In this document: in pieces, positions 36,678-50,408 of the stretch
Position numbering within the stretch: position 1 is the first letter of the stretch
How the letters are laid out: every line of letters begins with the position of its first letter
Source: Mugil cephalus
Taxonomy: Eukaryota > Chordata > Actinopteri > Mugiliformes > Mugilidae
Assembly: GCF_022458985.1 (NCBI RefSeq)
Contig: NC_061782.1
Span: forward strand, 7,147,672 to 7,211,671
DNA length: 64,000 nucleotides
Direction: 5' to 3'
The notes under the pieces: generated by a model
What the model saw: only the letters and a program-made list of their open reading frames with translations
Databases searched by the model: none
What the model was told of the DNA's origin: nothing
Made by a program: the position numbers and the translations under genes

Positions 36678-39600
36678 TCATACCTCAAATCTACTGTAAA
36701 CTTTCCTCTCCTTCCTCATACTCTGAATCCTCTCCAGGAGCTTCTCGCGCTCCTCCGTCGGCTTGGGCTGCCCTCTGCTATATGTCCTGTACTTCTCCCT
36801 TTTCGACTTTTTGTCAGCTTCGTCCTCCTTCTCGTCGTCGGTGACGGGAGCCTCCTTGGCGGCCTCGTTCCTGGTCTGGCTGTTGGCGGAAATCTGCTCC
36901 AGCAGTAGCTTTGTATCGTCCCGGAGGTTGCTGCTTGAGATAACGTTGGCCGTGGACGAGTGGTAGCGAGACGGGCTCGACTTTGTCTGCTTGGTTGTGG
37001 TCTCTGCTGCTTCGGATGAGTTATTTTGCGCAGTTTGTTCCTGGGTGCTACTTTTGGGGATTGAACTGGTTTCCTCTGATTTATTCTCACATTTGTCCTG
37101 TACCTCGGGTTCTGTTTTACTATTTTCAGCAACTGTCTCTGAGGTGTTGCTGTCAGAAGTGACTGATTCTTGTGTCCTGCATGGCAGATCAGTCTCGGTT
37201 GGAGTTGCTGCGATAGGCTCAGCTGGACTAGTGGGAGATTTTGTAGATGAGAGTGTTGGACTTTTGTCTTTGTCTGATTCTGGTGGAGACTTGTTGGAAA
37301 TTGAGTTTGCATCTGGAAGACTTTGCAGCGCAGGCATGTTGGTTTCTGTTGTTTTGGCCCCAGGGGACGAAGCTGACTCAGATAAGGAAGTAGAATGTGA
37401 TACGGTTTCAGCAGAATTGCACTCATCAAATCCCTTCAAGCTGAGGGAAGTGGGCCGCTCTGCTTGTATGGGTGTGTCTGCAGAAGATGTAGTTGTTTCT
37501 GACTGGGGAACGTTAGTAATAAAGTCTGACGGGGGTATAGCAGAAATAGTCTCTTCAGATTTGGAAGTGAAGTTTTCTAAATCAGATACACTTGACTCAG
37601 GCCCTGGAGAGATAGGACTAGGAGACGTGTTTTCAACTTTAACATCCTCTGATGATGATAGAACCTCACACTTATCTGTCTTTGGAGAGGAGCAGATTTC
37701 TGATTCTGAAACATCATTTGTTGTTTCAGAAATATCTTTTTCGGATTCTGAAACACCTATTTCTAGCTCAGAAGTGTCTTTTGTCGATTGAGAAACTCCA
37801 TTTTCTGATCCAGAAGTGCCTCTTTCCAATTCAAAAACATCTTTTTCTGATTCAGAAACGTATTTCACTGGTTCACAAACACCTTTATCTGGTTCAGAAG
37901 CCTCTTCTTCCAGTTTAGAAACCTCTTGAGCTGATTCAGAAGCTGGTTCAAAAGCAACATTTTCCGATTTGTTTGCTAAAGGTGTAGCAGCGGAAAGATT
38001 AGAGTTCGTCTTTGAGGTGGTCGGCTGTGATGCACATGCATTAGAAGAAATATCAGGCTCCTCATGTACAGAGTGAACCTCCAGATCTAAATGACTTTGG
38101 TCACTCACATTCTCAGATTTTTGTGAAGCATCATCAGCTGATTTGACAAATTCTTGCGTGTCAGAATTTGGGGATGACACGGTGGACGCTGAATGAGAAT
38201 CCTCTGGGGTGACATTTGATGATACAGAGTCTCCTGGAGAGGGAAGAGGAGTTGAACTCGAGGCCAAGGAATCAGGAGTTGGATCAACAGAGGAGCTTCG
38301 AACTAATGAACCAGAAGAGATGACTTCCAAACCTGTGTCTTTAGATGGCGGTGGAGAAGAGCAAATGTTGGATTCTAACTGCTCCGATGAAGGATTCTGG
38401 GTGATAGATTCCAGCACAGAGGACGATGGTACCTGCTCTGAGCTGGGAGTGACTGGATTAGATGCCTCTGAGGTAGATTCAAGGCTTGGGGTTTCACTTT
38501 CAACAGTACCTTGAGCAAGAAAAGAAACATCAGCAGAAGTTGCGTTTGTTTGTGTGAGTGGGGGACTCTCTTTTACAGCAGGGATTGACAGATGTGGCTC
38601 TTCTTCTGGAGATTTTGGAGATGCTTCTGGTTCTGCAGAAACAGGAAGAATTTCAGCGGACTGACTGCCCTCTAACTGAACTGTATCTGAACTCTTGGTT
38701 TCTTCTTTCCAGCTTTGAGAGGACTTAGACTCAGTTTTGTCAAGACTGTCCTGCTTACTAGTCATTTTGCTGGCAGACACGCCAACTGCCTCGCATGCTT
38801 CTGTAGATACCGTCTTCCCTGCACCCTCTGCAGTTGCATTTTTATCCAGTAAATCTTCAGTTGCGTTGTTTTTAGAGGTTTCTTTTGGTACTGGTTCCTC
38901 CTTTTTAACAGCCTGGTCCGGTGGCTTCACCTGAGCTTTCTTTTTGCTTTTTTCAGCTTCTGCAGCTTTACGTTTTGCTGCTAGCTCTTTGAAAAACATG
39001 AGCCTGTTATCTGGATCATTCATATCTACATATGCTGCACCGCTAAGCGACTGTATCAGTTGATCAGTTTTGGGTAGCTCAGCTTCAGACGGCTTGGCTT
39101 GCTCAGGCAGTTTTATTGAATCTTGTGCCTCTGGGTTTGTCGACGAATTTTCTTCCTTTGACGAATCTTTCTCCTCGGTTTTACCGCTTCCATCCTCCGG
39201 TTTGGATTTTATATAACGACTCCATTCGATAGGTTCTCTTGTCGCAGATCTCCTTTGCCCCAAAAGTTGAGAGACATACGGCAGTTTTGTCTGTTCAGCA
39301 TCATTTTTGTCACTATCTTCATCTTGCTGATCTGAAGTAGCAGTTGCTCCATCTTGAGGGGTGGGCTGGTCCATGGAGCTAAATATCAAAGAAGATCTTA
39401 ACCTGGAGTTCCTTTGCAATGCTTTATTGTAATTTCTACGGAAAGAGTCATCCCTTCGAAGAACAGCAGTTTTCGGCTCCTTTTGTTCTGTCTCCTCTGT
39501 CTTTTCCCCTTCAGCTGTGGATGACGATTCTGAAGGTGTCGGTGTTGTTTTGGTTTCTGTTTCATCCGGCAATTTCTTTGGCTGCTCTCTGGACATTTTG

Positions 39601-42544
39601 GTATAACTAGGCATCTGACTTATCCTGGGTACCTTGAACTCTCTGACATTAGGTATTTTAGTAGATGGTAAATCTACGTCTGGTGCCATTTGCTGTACAG
39701 GGCCAGAGGGCTCTTCAAAAGGATCAAACGCTTGAGGCGGTGCTAATGGCAGGCCTTCATCTCCTGGGTTATCAGATGCACTGAGGTATGAGCTAATCCT
39801 CCAGTTTCTCAAACCTCGTTTCACTTTAGGATCCTTGCGGTCACCGCTGGGCTCTTGTAAAAAATGTTTCTGGTCAGACTGGTTTGAGGGGGTCGGAGAG
39901 GTCTTACAGGCATATGGCTGGCCTATAGTAGGTCTTTTAGGGTAAGGTGAACTAAATGGTAAATCACCTGCGGACAGTAATTTCTCTGAGCTCTGGTCAA
40001 AGTCTGGATTCCTCGTAGATGATAAGTAGTTAAGAACAGGGTCAAAGTTATTGGATGGTGGCATGCCTTGTGGTAAACCAGGTTCAGGGTATTGATCTGT
40101 TGAAAGACAGTCCTGGTCCCAGAACTTGTCATAGCTACTGTAATCAGCCTCTGGTCCCTGTCCCGGTCCCGGTCCTGGTACTGGACCTAGTCCTGGTCCT
40201 GGATAAGGCTGATGCCCTCTAAGAAAATGACGCCCCTGCCCCTCTGAGTCTGGCATACCCTGTTGCTGCAAGAATGAGTGTCTGCCCTGAACACCTTCAA
40301 CATAATAGGGACGTTTAAAGGCAGGAGTTTCCATCATAGGAACCCTTGGGGGGCCCTGATCAAAACTTGGATCCATGCGTGATTGCTGTAACCTGTACAT
40401 ATCTGCCGGGCCACGCAGGGATCCCTGCCTTTTATTCGGATTTGTCCTCCAATCCCCTTCCATTCGTTCCTCATAGGACTGTCTTGCCCATTCGTCTGGA
40501 TGGCCACTTTCCAGTGACAGAAATCTTCTGGGCTCTCTGTATATGGAAGTCCTGTCACTCAGGAACTTCCTGTTTTGCGAAAGGTGTAAATCTTCCAATG
40601 GTGCAACCAAATTTTCGATCATCAGCGGCTGGGACTGAGCAAACAGAATCCGAAACTCTTCGTCAAAGGTGGTCACAAGCTGTCCGAGGAACAGGTGTGC
40701 CATGCAGCGGTGCAGCTTTTCGAAAGACCACATGAAGCTGGACACAAACACGACAACAAGTGGGAATTAATGCAAGCCAACTAACAGAAATAAACTGAAT
40801 ACATATCAATCTATACGTATCACACAAATCATTGCATAATATAAAGCACAGAGTATTTGCGTGACAGATTCAAAAGACCACACCTGTAGTTTCCACTGAG
40901 CACGGCCCTGCAGTCAGTCAACAAGAAGCGATCCATCATCTGACCTTTGAATGATTTCCCTGAGCGGCACTGATACGTTATTCCAGATACCGTTCTGACA
41001 CGCAGAAACTGCAAGAGAAAGATGACATCACCCAAGAATTAATCTCAAGCCCGACTAGTACGTCCGGTATTATTTTTAGTTGTGATCCGTGCTAGGCTGC
41101 AGCGTTGCATTAGCACTTTAATTTGTGAAGTGAGGTCATAATAAACGATGATTACACTGAAGTCAGTTCAGACCCATGTTTAGAATTAAGTAAATAATGG
41201 GTTTTTGAAATGGAAAAGCTGATAAGTTTCCCATATTTGTACGATAGGGTCACCTCAACCAGCAGCGGTAGTGCCTACTGTGTTCACGCTTTTCTTGAAC
41301 TAAGACAACACACCTACAGGGTGAAGTTAGTTACAAACAAAAAGTCGGATACAGTTAACAAATCCAATAAAAAGACAAAAGAACAACAATGTCTCTCACT
41401 TCTTTCTTTCTTCTTATCCTGTCTGTGGCTCATAATGCTTAACCCAGACATTCCAGCTAACATCATCACGTTTTTAATTACACACAATGTTGTTCTGTAT
41501 AGAGGCTAAAATAACTTCAAAATATGCACAATGGTGAGACACCAGTTATTTTTCTGATCTAATCTGAATTGTGCCATGAATTCCACATATTGCATAAAGC
41601 CTGTCAATGAGTCAAGATAATTTTACAAAGAAACCCAAGTGAAGAAAGACACAAATGATAGTAAAGATAGTTACGCACAGTTTGGTAAAATCCCTCCCTG
41701 AACTGTATCATCTATCTATTATAATCTCAGTTGTGGGAGGCTTACAATTGAGCAACTCTCACTATGACTTTCTTCACTTGCAACACTACCTTTTCATTTG
41801 ATAAACGTCGTATGGCCATCATCAGTATGTACTCACTTGAATGGTCTGCAGATTTACTCTGCAGTTGGACACCATGTTGATGAAGTGATGAGCATTCTGT
41901 TCGTCTAGAATGATGTAGACAGCGACTTTCCTCATAGTAGCGTCGAGAATATCCGCAAACATGTCAACATCAGTAAACATGTCCATCACTATGCCAATGA
42001 CCTGAGGAGATGAGGGCAACAAACAGGACCAATGTGAAAATAAAACACTTCAAAGAAAAACAAAAGCTTTTCCGTGAGACAAAGAAATTGAAAGGGAAAC
42101 CTGCTGAGCGTTCTTGATGAGTCGTCGGGCCTGCTCCTTGATACTCGGCATGTCTGGCTCAGGGGGGTTGACCAGAGTGGTGACCTCTGTGGGACCGATA
42201 AAGTGAAGCACCTGGGGCCAGCCGAGGTCCAAACCTGGGACGTCCAGGTCAGAGTGAATGGGCCAGTAAGTGTCCGAGGAGCCATCGCCCCCACTGTCCT
42301 GAAAATACGGCTCAGGGTATCCGCTCTGCTGAGGAACCTGAACAGAGTTCTGAATGTACTGAATTTCAGGCGTGGACAGAAAGTCCACCACGTCATTGTT
42401 TTGGAGGAACTCATAGTATCCCTCTAAATCCTTCTCAATCAGTGAGTCAATGGCCAGACGGTACTCTTCTCGATAGTGAGGAGGGAGGTAGTTGGGGTCC
42501 AGGGGGTTATCCCCAGCAGAGGAACATTGAGAGCGACGTGCCAT
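36678..42544 (-). CDS. fam83h: FAM83H-like protein, CK1-binding, with long repetitive C-terminus
   Basis: Four coding exons on the minus strand: 42544-42101, 42001-41837, 41008-40884, 40737-36678. They are in frame for 1597 aa, against about 1179 in human. The start MARRSQCSSAGDNPLDPNYLPPHYREEYRLAID matches FAM83H, and the end is KVYSRFEV. Residues to about 300 form the FAM83 (DUF1669, PLD-like) domain. The F-x-x-x-F motif used by FAM83 proteins to bind casein kinase 1 appears as FDEEFRILFAQS. FAM83H organises keratin filaments with CK1 and is needed for enamel in mammals. The last exon encodes about 1350 residues of low-complexity Ser/Glu/Pro-rich sequence. It includes a Pro-Gly run (about 40150-40205) and a heptad repeat (about 37690-37925). 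The donor of the first coding exon (GTTTCC) is weak but the frame requires it. Confidence 0.95.
37690..37925 (-). repeat. coding 21-bp minisatellite (heptads) in fam83h last exon
   Basis: Read on the minus strand, the protein here resolves into about eleven 7-residue units on the pattern S-E-x-E-K-D-V/I, for example SESEKDV, FELERGT, SGSENGV, SQSTKDT, SELEIGV, SESEKDI, SETTNDV. The plus-strand DNA shows the matching motif TTCTGATTCAGAAAC at 21-bp steps. Confidence 0.8.
41009..41836. other. fam83h intron
   Basis: Between coding exons 2 and 3 of fam83h. I see no element or alternative exon. Confidence 0.6.
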
Positions 42545-44218
42545 GCTGTTGTCCTAGGAAGGAGATAAGAAATGAATACTCTGTATACAGGACAAATCAT
42601 TTCATTTACATCATTAAATCCAACAAGAATCCCAACTAGACTTAAATATACGTAAAAGTGCATAAATATTATCAAGAAATCGATTAGATTAAAGTGCTGG
42701 TTTGGTCACCTTGATGAATATGACAAAATCTGATTATTAATACTGAACCACCAGTTTGTTACAGGCTGTAGCTGCCTGCTAGAGATCTACTCTTAATTCA
42801 GTGTTAAATACAGACAGCGGTGCGCCATCTAGACAGACAAACAAAGGATCAAGGTCACAAATACAGGCCACGTGAAGGAAATTACAAAGAGATGGCTAAA
42901 CATTGGCATATCTTGTAATGACAACAAAAAACTCCCTTAAACATATGAAGGTCCTGCAGTGCAATGACAATACTCCACAACCACCCCTAGGGGCCCTCTT
43001 TTATCAACCCTGTGGCAGTTTCCCCTAGTTTAGACAATTCATGTTCAGTGAGTTTGTTTTAAACAGAACTACTATGGATGGTTTTGCCCGGGGCCCGTCA
43101 GAAGCTGGGGTTACTACTGTGTACAGAGACAGCGGGTAATTTGACGTTTCTTTGCGTTGTGGAGAAATATTGGATTATTTTGAATGTTTACTGAGATAAA
43201 ACCATATGAGAACTGTACATTGTTATTGGGGAGCTGTTAGCAACTCACACGCACACTGAAGCAGTTTAATTTTTAAACCAGCATTTCCGGGGAATTGGTT
43301 CTTTATCAGTTGTGTAAAACAATCAAGTATTGATCACCCAATCCAGTTCAACCTCATTTACACAGCACCTTAAATCAGAAATATAATAAATGTATCATAA
43401 AACACTCATACTCCAGGAAAGTATGGACACTTGCACTACTTTGACTACCTTTTATCTGCTTAAGAGAGTTGAATGATAATTAATTCAGAACTGAAAACGC
43501 TCATTAGATATTTATGATTATAACTAGTTTCCAAGCAAACATTAGAAAAAACAAATTATGGACCAGATCAGTGTTTAAAATAATCATTTGTTGCAGCTCT
43601 TTATAACTTTAGAACAACTGTTATTTCTATTTTGATACAATCAAGTTGCCTTGTTATCACCTCTTAACTAAAGTCTATAGTCCAAACCTAATTTTCATTT
43701 CTTTGGCAAGACATGATCTCTAAGGTGTCAATACACACCTTACATAAGCCTGTCAGAGATCCACTTTATCGTGCCTAGAGATGGAGCTCTTATCATTCAT
43801 GCGTTATTGTAATACTACACTAGTAAAAAGCACAGTGAATGAGGGCAGATGGAATCTAACCACAGGAAGATACATGGTTAAGGGTGCGGCTCCTCCCTCT
43901 GGCCAAACACCACAGCCTCCATTTGCAAGTTCATGTATAGGAAAAAAAAAACGTCATAGTAAAAAATAAAAGACTTAACAGCACTCTTAGAAGACAGAAT
44001 ATTACGCATAAAAGATATTAGACATAGTTGCCGACTGCGGAGTTTGCCCAAACTTTTTCCCTCGCGGTTTGACATGCGAGAAAACTTTTAACAAGACCAG
44101 AAAAGACTGTAGCGGGGGTCGTATGCGTTCACTGTGCCAAACTTCACATTACAGCAAAACACATTATATATATATTAATATATAATGCACAGTGTTCAGG
44201 GACATCCGGTGGACTTAC
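42545..44218 (-). other. fam83h 5' UTR end and first intron
   Basis: The coding exon starts upstream of the ATG at about 42553 (acceptor CCTAG). The intron extends to 44218, where GTAAGT begins on the minus strand. There is no recognised repeat in it. Confidence 0.55.
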
Positions 44219-44330
44219 CGCTGTGTGGTGTTTTTACTCGTCAGTCTTTTCTCCGGTGAAGCTGTGAACCACTCATCTTTTCCTCTTCACCATGTTTTCC
44301 GCACAGCTGTGTCGCGCTCCTAGTCCAAGT
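44219..44330 (-). other. fam83h non-coding first exon and promoter area
   Basis: On the minus strand a strong donor CAGCG|GTAAGT ends at 44219, preceded by a GC-richer stretch with a 5' UTR character. The transcription start is inferred and not seen. CpG density rises over 44219-44560, and a (GT)n run lies at about 44563-44580. Confidence 0.55.
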
Positions 44331-45125
44331 GGGACATGTCGAAAGTTTTCAGTATCCTCGCCTTTTGCCCCCCCTCCGTCACCCAGCAGAACCAGTTTGC
44401 TGTCATGCTTGAGGCATGTTGGCGAGAATGTCTGAGTCGGAGCACACGGAGAGAAAAAATGAAGTGCTGTCGACTAATCTCGCCCCGCCTCGACCGACCG
44501 GAGCTCCGCAGGTCGTCCACTCCTGCTCTTTCGCAGATCTGCGTCGTGGTTTTTGCTTGCGTGGGTGTGTGTGTGTGTGTATCCACGCTTGTCCTGTCTG
44601 AGCTGAACTCTGCACATCTGTTATCTGACTATTCTGCAGCCTGGAAAACAGTACTTCTTTAGTGCCTAATTGACTCTATTAGGAAATGCGCCATTAAAAC
44701 CCACGCTAGGATTCATCAAAGTTTAAAAACACTGTCACTCATAATATTGTCTTTACCAAGACACCCTCACTCGACCCACTCCTTTAACAGTGACACGATG
44801 TTTAATTTAAGTGCAGACCTGTATTTTCAGTGTCAGAGAAACTCCACTGCTTGTTCCAAAATATGTGTCATGTCCCCATGTCACGGTTTGACCAGATGTT
44901 TTGACGCGGCGGTACGTAGTAACCCATTATAGACGGCACCAGGTATAATATTCTACTGCAGCCCAGATGACGTCACGGTTTATTTATATACAAGATGCGA
45001 AACTGAGACCAGATCTGGATCTGCATTCCGAGACTTCCGTTTATGCCATGTGTGAACACACACAACTAAAGTTAATGCTAGGTCTGAACAGGCCCAGGGA
45101 CAGTAGCTCTTATAATATTCTACTA

Positions 45126-45395
45126 CAGCGTTTTTCAGGCAAAGGACCCCTGAACTGATAGAGAAATTCAGTAGGGACCCCCTACCCACTATATGTGTTC
45201 TATATTAAACTCAGCCTAGTGCTATTTATAAATATACATTATTATTATCATTTTGCATTCAATGTTAAGCCATTCAAATAACACACAGGTTCAAATATTC
45301 ATTTTTTTCTGTCTATATATAAAAATGTCTAATCAACCAAAGATTTTGCAACCCCCCTGCAGTAACCTCAGCGGACCGCCTCTTGAAGACCTGTG
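45126..45395. mobile_element. hAT-type MITE with intact 8-bp target duplication
   Basis: The left end CAGCGTTTTTCAGGC and right end CTTGAAGACCTGTG are imperfect inverted repeats. TTCTACTA flanks it at 45118-45125 and 45396-45403, a perfect 8-bp TSD. A related copy at about 48270-48530 shares TCTATATTAAACTC, GTGCTATTTATAAATATACA and TCTAATCAACCAAAGATTTT. Confidence 0.85.
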
Positions 45396-48004
45396 TTCTA
45401 CTATTTCTCCAAAATGATCGACTCTCAAGAGCTGCCTGGAGATGCAAGCGTGTCCTTGTTTCAGACCTTACATTAACATCTGTCCTGGCTGGAATCAGAT
45501 CCAGCTTAAAGCACACGTGTGAACTCGTCCAGGACGCATCGAGGCTGCATTTGAGAGACCAGATCTGAACACATTTGGAGATGGACTGTCTGGGTTGTAT
45601 TTGTCCACATTCCTTTGGTAGTATGAACATAGAATGTGAACTGGGTCAGGTTAAAGACGTGGTGACTTGTGTCAGCAGAGCATTGCCTCAAAACACACAA
45701 ATGCTGTTGTGAATCATCGCCTGTGATGACAGTGATGTCTGTTCATTAGCACTGAGAGTCTTTTAAAACATTCTGCCCCGGTGCTGGTAAATAACTAAAT
45801 AATAAATAAATCTAAACAAATTAAACTACTGAATATGAGTACATTGTGTGTGACTCTGTCATTAAATGACACACCAGAATGTGGCACATTATTCACGTAT
45901 AGGAGCGGCATTTAGCTTTGTTATACGTTTCCTCAATAGTCACAAGTGTCTTTATTTTCCTTTATTACCGGTGATTCCGGGCTTTGAGTTATAGTCTGAG
46001 TTAAGGCATAACTAATATCAGGGTGGAGATCAATAAATAATAACTTAAGGTGTGCGCCCAAGTCATGACGCACGCAAATAAAACAGCCATTTATTAGAGA
46101 CAGCAGCGGAGACTTAAAATATTCTATTGACACAAGCAGAGCAGGAAGCTGAGAACGGATCTGAAGAAGAAGAGCCGGAGACACACGTGTAGACATTTTA
46201 ATGAACACAGGTACTCAGTGATGACTACTTGTGATCAGCTCGCCCAGATTAGACTGATTAAAGGTTTAAAAGGGGTCAAAAATATAGATCAGTGCTGAGG
46301 CAAAGGTTGTGTTTTCAAGGTTATAAAAACAGATAAAGCCTACTACTAGTTTATTAAAAGGATCCAAAGGGCCCAAGGTTAATCGCCTGATAACATGCAG
46401 TGTGTAGACAAAACAAATATTTGAGTCCTGTGGCGTTTTAATACACTATCTACTATGTACAGGTGATATATTTACGTGACACGACCACATGGACATGTTT
46501 TAACAGTCTTGGCATCTGTTGTATTTGCCCCAATCTGAAATTTCTCATCACTGTTTGCAAGATGTTTTTATGTTTTTTTTTTCCTGTTTTGTCCCAAAAC
46601 AGTTCAGAGGGACTTTGTTTGTCCTTTGACTCATTCCCTAACCTTTAATTATTTCTTTTTGAGACATTGGTGGGTGGATACGCTTTGGATAGTTGTAACT
46701 GTTGAAAGGTCCACATCTGGTTCAACTTCAGTGTTTTCCCAGTTTGCCTCACGTGATCTTCAAATGCTCTTTGATATGATGCAGAATCTTTCGTTTTATT
46801 AATCGGGCCGTAAAGACGGGACATTTCCTCCATCCTTCACGTCTGGTATGAGGTTTTTCTGCCTTTGGCCTCCAGCGAACATGTCTACTGTGGCCAAACT
46901 ACTCCACGTCTGATTCAGCCGTCCACAACACTCATTCCAAAAACGCTGCTCTTTTCCTACTTGTTTGTACATGTTCAGACTATAGCTCTGAAGCTTTTTT
47001 TTTTTTTTTGGACAGTGATGGTTTTTTCCTGTCAGGCCTCACACACAGATCAAATTTGTGTTATCTCTCTCTGATTGTATTTGCAGCACTTTCAGCTGCT
47101 GTGTGATTACATACAGATGTTGTGAGGAATAAAACCTTTTCTTTCTTTTTTTTTGATACAGCTGAATTATCTGGAACGTCTTAGACAAAACTCGTAGTTG
47201 ATTTTCATTCCAGCTGGATTAAATAATTTTGAGATGTTTCTAAGTCCTTTGTTAGACTGTTTGGCCTTCAACTTGTTTTTTTCTTTTTCCTGAAGTACTT
47301 CGTTATCTCTTTAGATGGCATGATGACACCATATACTTCCTCAGTGACAAAGAGAAGGTCAGACACAGGACAAGTTTTATTTGGCACTTTATCTAGAACC
47401 ATAATCCTAATTTTATGGACTTTTATTTACAGACAATTGTGGATTAAAATGTGTGACAACTATTGGTGTTGACTAACTTTTCCAACGTGTGCTCATTTAT
47501 TTTGTATATAAATATCGGTTTGCATGTCAAAAAGCCAAGATTGCTTTTTTACTTTCTTAATGCATAAACCAAATTAACTTTGAGGTGTGTATTCTTGTAA
47601 AGGGACTCTAAATTACAATATTATCCTACATGTTGCATGTTCATTGGGAAAGTTGAATTACAACACAGTAAAAAAAATATCTGGGTGGCCAGTAGCGGCA
47701 CGTAGTAGATTCTTGCCCACGGGGCACATAGTTAAGAACTCCTGACCTGCTTATAAATGCTTTACACAAATAGGGTGGTGCATAATTATATATCCATAAA
47801 AGAATAAATGAATTAATCCCAATTTACTTTGCTAGTGGAAGATGAATAGATAATTGGATGCTATTGTAGGCCTTTTCTCTGGTAATTACGTATGAAGTTG
47901 CACCCTACCAGCTGGTTAATGGAAGCAAAGATTAGAGCATTGTAGTAGTGAAGAAAAAGAACGGCACTTAAGAATTATATCAGATAAGCAGCTTCTCTAA
48001 ACAG

Positions 48005-48680
48005 ATTTAACCTTTTAACTTTTCTCTGGGCCATATATGGGACCGCAGCAGCTTTTTGAACCAATCAGAGCTCCGTACACGAGTTGTGTTTGAGTAAATG
48101 CTGCATGATGCAATATGTAATTGTCTTCTGATTTCATTGATAAAAGTCATTATAGGATTCAACCAACACATTTCTTTTTGAAAACAAAACAAAAAAAAAA
48201 AAATCAGCTACTTCTTAATTTTTAACTCTGCGCCAACTTTGATTCCTCAAGAACAATACCACTTCAGGTCAAGCACCCCCAAACTACTATACCTACCTAT
48301 TATATGTGCTCTATATTAAACTCGACGTAGTGCTATTTATAAATATACATTATTATTATTATCATCATTTTCCATTCAATATTAAGCTACCGCTTATTTC
48401 TTTAATAAAATATGTTGAATTCATGTTGATGTGCATTTAAAGGAATTTAATTTGTGGGGGAAATTAAAAGAAATATATAAAAAGTGTCTAATCAACCAAA
48501 GATTTTGCAACCCCCCCTGCAGTGTCTCAGGGTCAACCCATTACTGAAGAACTATGACTTAGAGTGATTCTGACTTTTGTGATAGAAACATCAGAGTCTT
48601 GGCTTTCAAGAGAGATCACGACCATGAATGAACTCCAAAATGTTCATGAACAGCGATTCAATTTTTTGCGAAAAGGTTAA
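48005..48680. repeat. dispersed repeat copy 2, split by a hAT-type element
   Basis: The flanks match the herc4-intron repeat at 5980-6375. The middle (about 48270-48530) is a relative of the 45126 element. Near the junctions a short part of the host repeat is duplicated (ATTCCTCAAGAAC against ATTACTGAAGAAC), more than a simple 8-bp TSD. Confidence 0.6.
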
Positions 48681-49931
48681 TAAGGTTAATGTGAAACACC
48701 TCACCGCGTTGAGGAACAATCACTAGAAGCACTGGATGAGGATTACATGTGACAGTCATGGACGTATATAAAAGTCTGCACAGTCATTGTCCATTAGAGG
48801 TGTAGTCGAGTGACGCAAAACCAAAAAAAAAAAAAGGTCAAAATCTCAACCTCAATGTCTGCAGGAAAGAAACAAAGAAAAAGGAAGAAAGGCTTCTCAC
48901 TCATTCTTTTGTTTCCCTCACGCTTCATTAACAACCTGACTTGCAAAATTTACAATAGGATGAAATTATACTGTCTCATTGGGCAGGGTGTGATGTAGCT
49001 TTCCCTCTGTGGTTCAGTGGGTGAGCTTATGTGGAAATGTAGTTTAGAAGCTGAATGAAGTCCCTCTGGGATTCCAAGATAAGACCCTGTTTAGCCCCAT
49101 GTTTAGTTAAACCTTGAAAGGAGAGACGCAGAGAGAGGCCAAATACAGTGATTTTCCTTTAAGCGTTGCTCCACTCTCAGACCTAAAATAGTCATGTCAG
49201 GAGAAAATCTGATGTAACCAAACGAAAGGAAGTGAGGCAACGGAGCTGCTCAAGTGATGACTTGAAGACAATCCCTCATTGTTTTCCTTCAGGCAACACC
49301 CAAAGCACACAGAGGCGCAGTTGGAATTGAAACATAAATATTCATGTTCACTCAGTTTATGGCTGATAGTTGCTACACTACATACCAGCGGGTAGCATTC
49401 ACTGCTGAACCCTCTCCCCTCATGTAGTGCTTGTACATAAACACATTTCTCTGCCCTGCCTCTTGGTTTCGTGACTGACAGCCCCGATTACGAAACACAA
49501 ACTTGGCCAAACGCTGAACCAGAGCTGTACCCTCCCTCTTCGCGACGCATCGCCAGGAATGTGTGAATCGAACACACAATGGGTTTTGATTTATGTGACG
49601 GCGCAGTGTCAGACGAACAATTATATGTTAAAAGGGGAACGCAAAAGTAGTAAACCTTGTGGGGAAGGAAAAAAAAAGGCAACAGTAGACCACAGAGCAG
49701 ATTAGACTGAGCTGATAACCGTGTCCACACAAAGGCCTTAATCTGACCGGTTGTTTAAAGTCTTGGGTGATACACTTCATACCGTGCAGATATACTCTGG
49801 CAAACGTGCAGATTTCACTGTAAACAAAATCTTTATCAAACCAAGAGCTCTGCACACACTACAACGCATGTACGGTATTAAGGAATTAATGCTCTTGTGT
49901 GCTAACCGTGCACATCTGAATAGATCTGAAA

Positions 49932-50408
49932 AGATCAGGCATAACATTATGACCACCTTTCTAATACTGTGTAAGTCTCCCTTGTGTCTCCAAAATGAGT
50001 TGAGACTCATGGAGAATGGACATGGGCCTTCTCAGGGTGTCCTGTGGAGTAGTGTGTGGCAACAGGATGTTGTTAGTGAGGGGGGGCCTTTGGGTCCTAT
50101 GAGAGTGAGGGGACAGATTCTTGATCAGTTTGGGATCTAGTGAATTTGGAGGCCAGGTCAACACCTTGTTTTTTCGTGTTTTTTGAGTTGTGGGGTGTCA
50201 GGCTGCATCCTGCTGCCATCAAGGGCTGTCACTACTATCGGGTGGGTGGTGTGCGGTCCGGCCTAGGTGGGTGGTGCATGGTTAAGTAACATCCACAGGA
50301 ATGAATGCCGGGTCCGAAAGTTTCCCATCAGAACACTGAATTGTCACAAGATGGTGAGTGTTTATTTACTTCTCCTGTCAGTGGTTTTAATGTTGTGGCT
50401 GATCTGTG
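49932..50408. mobile_element. TIR element of the ATCAGGCATAACATTA family
   Basis: The left end is GATCAGGCATAACATTATGA and the right end is the inverse complement of GATCAGCCACAACATTAAAA. The length of about 475 bp and internal blocks are shared with the copies at 53292 and 63694. Non-coding. Confidence 0.7.

Noticed and set aside
36991-37791. 266-aa plus-strand open frame opposite fam83h
   Set aside because: It is a shadow of the low-complexity fam83h exon, produced by its Ser/Glu codon bias, and resembles no protein.
49005-49040. A-box-like TGGTTCAGTGGGTGAGC, possible tRNA gene or SINE head
   Set aside because: No B box or cloverleaf follows at the right distance, and there is no poly-A or repeat partner in the window.
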